A stretch of DNA of 37,886 bases from assembly GCA_002345845.1 (NCBI GenBank), contig DDWF01000137.1, positions 1 through 37,886 on the forward strand. Direction: 5' to 3'. This document shows positions 15,208-22,600 of this stretch, piece after piece (the stretch's first letter is position 1; the number at the start of each line of letters is the position of its first letter). The notes below the pieces were generated by a model that was not told the origin of the DNA, searched no databases, and saw only the letters and a program-made list of their open reading frames with translations. Source of the DNA: Betaproteobacteria bacterium UBA2293 (lineage in GTDB: Bacteria; Pseudomonadota; Gammaproteobacteria; Burkholderiales; Rhodocyclaceae). The position numbers and the translations under genes are program-made.

Positions 15208-15819
15208 TCAGGCCGCCTCACCGACAAGGAACCGGGAATCGCCAATGCGGCAGGCCACTTCGGCCGAGGGCCGCTCACCTTCGTAAACATCGATGGCCAG
15301 CGCCCGGTCGGTAATGGCCTCGGCCTCGCCGCTGCGCACCTGGCCAACGACGCCCCAGCGCTCCAGCCAGTCGAGGGCCTTGTTCAGGGCCGGCACCATC
15401 TGCGCCCGCACCGAGGCGCGCAGGCTGCCGCCGTAATCTTCCAGTTCCTCGGCCTGGACGCCGAGCAGCACCAGTTCGCCGGGCAGCTTGCCGGTCAGTT
15501 CGGCGGCCATCAGTACTTCCTGGAAGCCGGTCTGGTGCAGGCTCATCTTCTTGGCACCCATGAAGCGCGGCACCTGCTCGCCGGTGACTTCGCGCAGGCT
15601 GCCCGGCGCGTCGCCATAATCGACAGCATCGAAGACCAGCAGGCAATCCGCTTCCTGCACGTAGGGCAGCAGGTAGAGACCCTGGGTGCCGCCATCCATC
15701 AGCGTCACGTTGTCCGGGAACGACCAGCCGGCGTGCAGGGCCTCGACGCAGCGCACGCCGAAGCCTTCATCAGCCCACAGGATGTTGCCAATGCCGAGGA
15801 CGAGTATGCGTTTTTCCAT
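15208..15819 (-). CDS. hupD: HupD, hydrogenase maturation protease for HupL
   Basis: A 203-residue protease of the HyaD/HupD family. Nickel-sensing residues are visible as Glu18 in GIGNILWADEG, Asp64 in LVFDAVDYGD and His95 in SLHQTGF. It would cleave the HupL precursor after the histidine in DPCLACSTH. It is longer than HybD at 2461 because of an acidic C-terminal extension, as in HyaD. The start is 3 nt after the hupC stop. Confidence 0.95.
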   Translation of the reverse strand: MEKRILVLGIGNILWADEGFGVRCVEALHAGWSFPDNVTLMDGGTQGLYLLPYVQEADCLLVFDAVDYGDAPGSLREVTGEQVPRFMGAKKMSLHQTGFQEVLMAAELTGKLPGELVLLGVQAEELEDYGGSLRASVRAQMVPALNKALDWLERWGVVGQVRSGEAEAITDRALAIDVYEGERPSAEVACRIGDSRFLVGEAA

Positions 15820-15822
15820 CGC

Positions 15823-16527
15823 TCAGTCCTTGAACATGCGCCAGCCACTGATCATCGTCGAGATCAGCGACTGCCGGCTCATGATGTCCTCGCGGATCGC
15901 CGCATACACATGCACCAGAACGAAGGTCATCATGATCCACATGCCCAGGCGATGCAGGCTGTGCACCTGCATCGAGCCGCCGAGGGCCGGAATGACCCAG
16001 CCGAACAGCGTGTCCTGCCAACTGCCGATGCCGGCGCCTTCGCTGTACAGCGCGAAGCCGGTGAACACCATGCCGACGGCCAGCACCGTGAAGAAGAAGA
16101 ACATCATCAGCTGGGCCATCGGGTTGTGGCCGACGTACTTTTTCGGCGTCTTCTCGAGGAACAGGTACCAGCGCAGCTCGAAGAAGACCTCGCTCCACCA
16201 CTGGCCGTTGGTGATCGGCAGCTTGAAGATCTGCTTGGCGTGGTGGTTGCCGACGATGGCCCAGTAGACGCGTCCGAGCAGGCCGATGGCGAAGATGTAG
16301 GCGGCGGCGAAATGGGCGAAGCGGATGTAGCCGAGCAGGAAGTTGTCCGACGCTTCACCGGGCATCGTCGGCAAGGGCTTGCCGATGAAGTAGCCGGTCA
16401 CCGCCAGGACCACCATGCACAGGGCGTTGATCCAGTGCCAGAGACGGACCGGGGCTTCATAGACATAGATCGAGCGGACTTGTTTACCGTGCCGCTCGGC
16501 TTCCAGCATGTCCTGTTGAGAGAGCAT
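15823..16527 (-). CDS. hupC: HupC/HyaC, di-haem cytochrome b membrane subunit
   Basis: A 234-residue integral membrane cytochrome b (HupC/HyaC/HoxZ family) that anchors the Hup hydrogenase and passes its electrons to the quinone pool. Four hydrophobic segments are visible. Candidate haem-ligand histidines lie in VRLWHWINAL, RFAHFAAAY, SLHRLGMW and LVHVYAAIR, matching the family pattern. AAGGAG precedes the ATG by 6 nt, 10 nt after hupL. A cytochrome b partner is typical of oxygen-tolerant group 1d enzymes and contrasts with the HybA/HybB pair of the other operon. Confidence 0.95.
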   Translation of the reverse strand: MLSQQDMLEAERHGKQVRSIYVYEAPVRLWHWINALCMVVLAVTGYFIGKPLPTMPGEASDNFLLGYIRFAHFAAAYIFAIGLLGRVYWAIVGNHHAKQIFKLPITNGQWWSEVFFELRWYLFLEKTPKKYVGHNPMAQLMMFFFFTVLAVGMVFTGFALYSEGAGIGSWQDTLFGWVIPALGGSMQVHSLHRLGMWIMMTFVLVHVYAAIREDIMSRQSLISTMISGWRMFKD

Positions 16528-16537
16528 GTCAGTCTCC

Positions 16538-18328
16538 TTAGCGGACTTTCACCGAGGTCATTTCCTGGCCGTCCGGGCTCATCACGTGCGTCGAGCAGGC
16601 CAGGCAGGGATCGAAGGAATGCAGGGTGCGCAGGATTTCCAGCGGTTCGTCGGCCTTGGCCACCGGGGTGTCCATCAGGGCCGCCTCGAAGGCGCCGATC
16701 TGGCCCCGCTCGTCGCGCGGACCGCCGTTCCAGGTGGTGGGGACGACGCACTGGTAGTTGTCGATCTTGGTGTCCTTGATCTTGATCCAGTGGCCGAGGG
16801 CGCCGCGCGGCGCTTCGGTGAAGCCGGCGCCCTGGGCTTCCTTGGGCCAGGTGCTCGGTTCCCACTTCTCGATGTTCGCCGTATTCAGGTCGCCGGCCTT
16901 CAGGTTGGCCATCAGCTTGTCGAAGAAATACGACTGCTTGTGCGCCGCCCACTGGCATTCCAGGCCGCGCGCCGCAGTGCGGCCGAGGGTGGAGAACAGG
17001 GCCTGGACCGGAGCATCGAGTTCCTTGAGCAGGGCATCGACCGGCTCCTTGAATTCCGGATTGCCCTGGGCGTAGCCGATGATGTAGCGGGCCAGCGGGC
17101 CGACTTCCATGGCATGGCCGCGCCAGCGCGGGGCCTTGATCCAGGAGTACTTGGCGCCTTCGTCGAGTTCCTTGATGTTGGTCTTGGTGCCCTTGGTGTT
17201 CGGGCCGAGGACGAAGTTCGGCTCGGTGACGCCATCGAAGGGATGCAGGCCTTTGCTGTCGTCCGGGTACTTGTACCAGGAGTGGGCGACGAATTCCTGG
17301 ATCTGCTCGGGGTCCTTGAGATCGATCTCGTGCACCTTGGACAGGTCGCCGTTGATGATGGCGCCGCGCGGCAGCAGCAGGTTGCCGGCCGAGTAGTCGT
17401 TGGCCTTGTCCGGGATGTCACCGTAGGACATGACGTTCTTCGACGACAAGCCGCCGCCGTAGAGCCAGCCCTTGTAGAACTTGGCGATGGCGATCAGGTC
17501 GGGAATGTAGACCTGCTCGGTGAACTCGATGCAGCGGTCGATGATGCTCTTGACCAGGTTCAGCCGCTCCATGTTCACTGCGCCGACCGCCCCCGCGCCT
17601 TCGAGGTTGATGGCGCAGGGCACGCCGCCGACCAACCAGTTCGGGTGCGGGTTCTTGCCGCCGAAGATGGTATGGACCTTGACGATTTCCTTCTGGAAAT
17701 CGAGCGCTTCCAGATAGTGGGCGACCGCCATCAGGTTGGCTTCCGGCGGCAGCTTGTAGGCTGGGCTGCCCCAGTAGCCGTTCATGAAGGGGCCGAGCTG
17801 GCCGGATTCAACGAACTTTTTCAGGCGGTTCTGGATGTCGCGGAAATAGCCGGGCGAAGACAACGGCCACTTGGAAATACTCTGCGCCAGCGCTGAGGTC
17901 GCCTTCGGATCGGCCTTCAGCGACGAGACGACATCGACCCAGTCGAGCGCATGCAGGTGATAGAAATGCACCAGATGGTCATGCACCTGCAGGTTCAACT
18001 GCATGATGTTGCGAATGCTGTTGGCGTTTTCCGGAATCTGGATCTTCAGCGCATCCTCGACGGCGCGCACCGAGGTCAGCGCGTGGGTGCCGGTACAGAC
18101 GCCGCAGATGCGCTCGGTGAAAGCCCAGGCATCGCGCGGATCACGGCCCTTGAGGATGACTTCCAGGCCGCGCCACATGGTGCCGGTGGACACGGCGTTA
18201 CGGATGACGTTGTTGCTGTCGAGATTGACCTCGACGCGCAGGTGACCCTCGATGCGGCAGACCGGGTCGACAACGACGCGCTTGCCGGTGTTGTCGAGCT
18301 TGAAGCCTTGCGTTTCGTAGCTGCCCAT
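16538..18328 (-). CDS. hupL: HupL/HyaB-type [NiFe]-hydrogenase large subunit
   Basis: Catalytic subunit of the second hydrogenase. With the start used here it has 596 residues. Active-site cysteine pairs are RICGVC (Cys75, Cys78) and DPCLAC (Cys575, Cys578); His581 ends the cleavage motif and a 15-residue tail follows for HupD to remove. I start at the ATG at 18328 (MGSYETQGF), 1 nt after the hupS stop, because a GGGGGAG ribosome site lies 7 nt upstream. The ATG at 18352 would overlap hupS and has no such site. The partner genes hupC and hupGHIJK and the six-cysteine small subunit place it with oxygen-tolerant group 1d enzymes. Confidence 0.96.
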   Translation of the reverse strand: MGSYETQGFKLDNTGKRVVVDPVCRIEGHLRVEVNLDSNNVIRNAVSTGTMWRGLEVILKGRDPRDAWAFTERICGVCTGTHALTSVRAVEDALKIQIPENANSIRNIMQLNLQVHDHLVHFYHLHALDWVDVVSSLKADPKATSALAQSISKWPLSSPGYFRDIQNRLKKFVESGQLGPFMNGYWGSPAYKLPPEANLMAVAHYLEALDFQKEIVKVHTIFGGKNPHPNWLVGGVPCAINLEGAGAVGAVNMERLNLVKSIIDRCIEFTEQVYIPDLIAIAKFYKGWLYGGGLSSKNVMSYGDIPDKANDYSAGNLLLPRGAIINGDLSKVHEIDLKDPEQIQEFVAHSWYKYPDDSKGLHPFDGVTEPNFVLGPNTKGTKTNIKELDEGAKYSWIKAPRWRGHAMEVGPLARYIIGYAQGNPEFKEPVDALLKELDAPVQALFSTLGRTAARGLECQWAAHKQSYFFDKLMANLKAGDLNTANIEKWEPSTWPKEAQGAGFTEAPRGALGHWIKIKDTKIDNYQCVVPTTWNGGPRDERGQIGAFEAALMDTPVAKADEPLEILRTLHSFDPCLACSTHVMSPDGQEMTSVKVR

Positions 18329-18329
18329 C

Positions 18330-19430
18330 TCAGTTCTCCCCCTGCTTGTCATTGCTGTTGGCCGGTTCGCCGGCCTTCTGCCGGGCGCGCGCCAGTGCGG
18401 TCACCGCGGCGTGGGCGGCAATCGCCGCGCCAACCGTACCGGCAGCGGCCAGACCGACCTTGTCGGCGTTCGACTCGACGCCGAACTGTTTGATGTCAGT
18501 GACCCGGTCGTAGAACGATCCCTTGTCCCAGAACCCCTCCTCGGAGCAGCCGATACAGCCGTGGCCCGACTGCACCGGCCAGCTGACGCCGCCGTTCCAG
18601 CGCATCGAGGAGCAGGCGTTGTAGGTGGTCGGCCCCTTGCAGCCCATCTTGTAGAGGCAGTAGCCCTTGCGCGAACCTTCGTCGTCCCAGGCCTCGGCGA
18701 ACTGGCCAGCATCGAAGTGGCCGCGGCGATAGCACTTGTCGTGGATGCGCTGGCCGTAGAACATCTTCGGCCGCCCCTGACGGTCCAGTTCGGGAATGCG
18801 GTCGAAGGTCAGCATGTAGGTGACGACACCGGTCATCACCTCGGCGATCGGCGGGCAGCCCGGGACGTTGATGATCGGCTTGCCGGTGATCACCTTGTGC
18901 ACCGGTGTCGCCCGGGTCGGATTCGGCTTGGCCGCCTGGACGCAGCCGTAGGAGGCGCAGGCGCCCCAGGAAATGATCGCCTTGGCGTCGGCGCAGGTTT
19001 CGCGCAGCTTTTCAACAAACGGGCGACCGCCCTGGATGCAGAACATGCCGTCCTCGTTGAGCGGCGGATTGCCTTCGACGGCGACGATGTACTGGCCCTT
19101 GTACTTCTTCTTGACCTCGTCGAGGATCGCTTCGGCCTGGTGGCCGGCAGCGGCCATCAGCGTGTCGTCGTAGTCAAGCGAGAGCATGGAGAGCACGACA
19201 TCCTTGGTCAGCGGATGTGCCGAGCGGATGAAGGACTCCGAGCAGCAGGTGCATTCCAGGCCATGCAGCCAGAGCACCGGCGTCCGCGGCTTGGTTTCCA
19301 TGGCATGGGCGATGCGCGGCGCGGCGGCACTGCCCAGGCCGAGCGAGGTCGCCGTCAGGCTGCAGAACTTGAGGAAGCTGCGCCGGGTGATCCCCTGGCG
19401 GCGCAGCACTTCGTAGAAAGTTTCGGTCAC
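18330..19430 (-). CDS. hupS: HupS/HyaA-type small subunit with oxygen-tolerance six-Cys signature
   Basis: Small subunit, 366 residues, first gene of the hup operon. The Tat motif TRRSFLKF is at residues 15-22 and the signal probably ends at AHA (41-43). Cys60, 62, 63, 158, 163 and 192 (in [17 protein letters not shown] and PGCPP) become 17, 19, 20, 115, 120 and 149 in mature numbering, exactly the six proximal [4Fe-3S] ligands known for E. coli Hyd-1. A C-terminal membrane anchor is present ([19 protein letters not shown]). I use the GTG at 19430: AGGGGA lies 6 nt upstream. The TTG at 19457 would fall within about 6 nt of the RNA start predicted from the sigma-54 element, leaving no room for a ribosome site. 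Confidence 0.95.
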   Translation of the reverse strand: MTETFYEVLRRQGITRRSFLKFCSLTATSLGLGSAAAPRIAHAMETKPRTPVLWLHGLECTCCSESFIRSAHPLTKDVVLSMLSLDYDDTLMAAAGHQAEAILDEVKKKYKGQYIVAVEGNPPLNEDGMFCIQGGRPFVEKLRETCADAKAIISWGACASYGCVQAAKPNPTRATPVHKVITGKPIINVPGCPPIAEVMTGVVTYMLTFDRIPELDRQGRPKMFYGQRIHDKCYRRGHFDAGQFAEAWDDEGSRKGYCLYKMGCKGPTTYNACSSMRWNGGVSWPVQSGHGCIGCSEEGFWDKGSFYDRVTDIKQFGVESNADKVGLAAAGTVGAAIAAHAAVTALARARQKAGEPANSNDKQGEN

Positions 19431-19473
19431 GTTCGGTCCCCTGTTGTGGCGTTGCAATGTTTGCTGCCTTCAA

Positions 19474-19489
19474 CGCAAGGCCCATGCCA
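19474..19489 (-). promoter_or_regulatory. Sigma-54-type -24/-12 promoter of the hup operon
   Basis: On the minus strand the sequence reads TGGCAT-N5-TTGCG, matching the -24 GG and -12 GC doublets and the exact spacing of sigma-54 promoters. RNA would begin near 19463, some 33 nt before the hupS GTG start. An enhancer-binding activator is required at such promoters; none is encoded in the window. Confidence 0.72.
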
Positions 19490-19518
19490 CCGTCGGAAAA
19501 TCGCTTTTTCTCCATACG

Positions 19519-19531
19519 AATCAATATTGTG
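19519..19531. promoter_or_regulatory. Possible IHF site between hup promoter and upstream palindrome
   Basis: AATCAA-TATT-GTG matches the IHF consensus WATCAA-N4-TTR except at one base, inside an AT-rich stretch between the sigma-54 element and the upstream palindromes, where DNA bending would be expected. The match is weak enough to occur by chance. Confidence 0.25.
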
Positions 19532-19573
19532 AAAATAAAATACCGACGACACCCGGAACTTGCCCAGCATCCC

Positions 19574-19587
19574 TTGTGGTCACACAA
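19574..19587. promoter_or_regulatory. Palindrome TTGTG-N4-CACAA upstream of hupS
   Basis: A perfect 5-bp inverted repeat with a 4-nt centre, about 118 bp upstream of the predicted hup RNA start and between hupS and the divergent GGDEF/EAL gene. It could bind an activator or a regulator of the divergent gene. No counterpart with the same arms is seen upstream of hybO. Confidence 0.3.
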
Positions 19588-19595
19588 AATCCATA

Positions 19596-19614
19596 GTGGA
19601 AAGCAGCTTTTCAC
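19596..19614. promoter_or_regulatory. Palindrome GTGGAAA-N5-TTTTCAC, candidate activator site (hup copy)
   Basis: Arms GTGGAAA and TTTTCAC with a 5-nt centre; one G-T mismatch breaks perfect symmetry. Left arm and spacing are identical to the palindrome at 8288-8306 upstream of hybO. Its centre (19605) is 116 bp from the -24 end of the hup promoter, against 74 bp in hyb, a difference of 42 bp. This is the expected place for an enhancer-type activator of a sigma-54 promoter. Confidence 0.5.
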
Positions 19615-19683
19615 TTACCGCCCAGCCGCCGGATTGACACCAATCAAGCGACGGCACGCCGCCCAGGCTCTACAATCTGCAGC

Positions 19684-22600
19684 ATGAAAGCTCTGCGCAT
19701 CGCCGATCTCATCAGCCCTCAGGACGGCCAACTGCCCCCTACGGCCAGCCTGGCCGAGGCGGCAACCCTGATCATCGACAACGGTGGCTCATCCGTAGTC
19801 GTCGTCGACGACGGACGCATCGCCGGCATCGTCACCGAAGGCGACCTGCTGCACGCGCTGCGCGAACGCCGCGACCTGCAGCAAGCCCTGGCGACGGCGA
19901 TGACCAGCCCGGTACTCAGCGTGCCGGCCGCCACCGATTTCCGCGCGGCCTTTCGCCTGCTGGTGGAACAGGGTCTGCGCCATCTCGTCGTCACCGATGA
20001 CGACGGCCGGCCACTCGGCGTCGCCAGCGAATCGAGCATCCGCGAACGTCTGGGCACCGATTTCTTCCGCCACCTGAGCGATGTCGAATCGCTGATGGAT
20101 CGGCAGTTCCCCCGCCTGCCGCCGACAGCCGGCCTGGACGAGGCGCTGACCGCCATGCAGGCGTCGCGGGCCAGTTGCACGGTGGTTGTCCATGGTCGGC
20201 AGCCACTCGGCATCCTGACTGCTCACGACGTCGTCCGCCTCTTTCTCGCTTCCGGCAACAACCCGCCGCTCAAGGACGTCATGACGACGCCGGTGATCAC
20301 CATCGCCGAGGACCGACCGCTGGCTGAGGCAGCTGCGCTGATGGCCGAGCGGCGGATTCGTCACCTGGTCGTCGTCGATGCCGCCGGCAATGCCAGCGGC
20401 GTGCTCTCGGAGCACGCCCTGCTGCGCCCGCTGGAACTCGACTGGGTGGACGAGCTGATCGACGAGCAGCGCCAGCTGACCCGCTCGCGCGACACAGCCC
20501 TGCAACACAACGCCCTGGTTGCCCGTTACCAGCGTGCCCTGCTCGACAACTTCCCTTTTCCGGTCTGGCTGAAGGACACCGAATCACGCTTCCTGGCCGC
20601 CAACCAGATGCTGGCCGAAGCGCTCGGCGCCGACTCGCCTGAGGCCCTGATCGGCAAATCCGATTATGACTTTTCGCCACGTGAACTGGCCGAACACTAC
20701 CGGCAGATCGACCGCGAAGTGATGGCGGACCGCCAGCCGCAGATGGTCATCGAACCGGTCTGGCTCAACCAGCGTAACGTCTGGCACGAGACCTACAAGG
20801 CACCGGTAGTCGACGCCGCCGGCAAATTGCTCGGTACCGTCGGCTTCGCCCGCGATGTGTCGCACAACAAGCGCGCCGAAGAAGGCATGCTGCTACGCAA
20901 CGCGGCTCTCGCCGGATTGGCCCGTGGCGAACCAATCGCCGGCGTGCTGGAGTTGCTGGCCCTGTCGCTGGAAGCCGAATTGCCCGGCTGGCGCTGCGCC
21001 ATCCTGTTCGCCGACGACGAGGGCCGGCTGCTCCATTGCGTCGCCGCTCCCAGCCTGCCGGAAGCCTGGCAGACAGCGCTGGCCAGCATCGCCATCGCCG
21101 CCGATGGACTGCCCTGCAGTCGGGCGGCCGCCCGCCGCCAGCGGGTGATCATCGACGACATCTTCACCGCCAATGTCCCCGCTACGCTGCTTGAGCTGGC
21201 CCGCCAGTCGCACTTCGCCGCCTGCGTTGCCGAGCCGCTGCTCGGCCCGGACGGCTGCCTCTACGGCAGCTTCATCGCCTACCGGCAAAGCCCCGGCCAG
21301 CCAGCCGAAGATGAACTGGCACTGCTCTCCCAGCTCGGTCAGCTGACGGCTCTGGTCATCGGCCACCAGCGCACGGCCGAGCGCCTGCGCGGCAGTCGCG
21401 ACACCTTCCGCGGCATTTTCGACAGCGTCGCCGAAGCCCTGCTGGTACTCGGCGAGGATCGGCGCTTCCGCGATGCCAACCGCGGTGCCGAGGAAATGTC
21501 CGGATATCCGCGAAACGAACTGATCGGCAGTCGTTACGACGATTTCGGCATGCCCGGACTGAATGACCAGGCCGCCATCGAGCAGCACATCGCGACAGCC
21601 TTCACCGGCCAGCCGCAAGTGTTTGAGTACTGGACGCGCAGCGCTACCGGTCGCGTCTTCCCGACCGAGGTTCGCCTGCAGCCAGGCAGCTATTTCGGCC
21701 AGAACATCCTGATTGCGGCCGTCAGCGATATCACCGAGCGCAAGAATGCTGGCCTGCGTCTGGAAATCGAACATGACCTGGCCAGTACGCTGGCCACCGG
21801 CGGCAACCGCGAGGCCGTGCTCGCCGCCATCCTGCGCGCCGGTCTGCGCTTCCATGAGTTCGATGCCGGCGCGCTCTACTGGCGCCAGGCCGACGGCAGC
21901 TACCGCCTGCAAAGCCATGCCGGTCTGTCACCGGCCTGCCCGGAAACCATCGGTCATTACCCGGCCGGCAGCGTGATGGCCAGCCTGGCTGCCGGCGATG
22001 AAACCGTCTGCAATTGCCAGGCGGCCTGTGGCGAGTGCACCGACAATCGACTGCTCGACGAGCCGGCGCTGCAGCGCGAAGGACTGCGCTGCCTGGCCCT
22101 GCTGTCGATCCGGGTCGGCGGCCAGACCGAGGTCTGCCTGTTGCTCGGCAGCCGCCATTCGACGCAGATCCCGACGGCAACCCTGGCCACCCTGGAAGCC
22201 CTGCGCAGCTACTTCGGCGACAGCCTGCACCGCCTGCAGATCCAGGAGGAGACGCGCCGCCAGCAACAGAACCTGGCCGGCCTGTTCGACAGCCTGAACG
22301 ACATGATCTTCATCGTTGATGGTGGCGGACGGATACTCCACCACAACCGGGCCGCCGGCGAAATGCTCGGTTACACCAGCACGCCATTGCTCGGCACGCC
22401 AGTCGCCAGCATTCTCAGCGAAGCCTATCGTGATGAAGCGGCGCGGGCGATCGCCACCATTGGCAGCCATTACAGCGGACGAGCCGTGGGGCCGCTGCTG
22501 CGCACCGATGGCAGCCGGCTGATGGTTGACGGCCGCGTCGTCAATGGTCACTGGAATGAACAGCCGGTACTGATCGGCATCGCCCAGGACATCTCCGCCC

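Noticed and set aside
14938..16779. A 613-codon plus-strand open frame antisense to hupF, hupD, hupC and the end of hupL
   Set aside because: Low-complexity His/Arg/Asp-rich translation; the minus-strand genes are unmistakable.
19634..19676. TTGACA (19634) and TACAAT (19671) as a sigma-70 promoter of the c-di-GMP gene
   Set aside because: They are 31 nt apart, far beyond the usual 16-18 nt.
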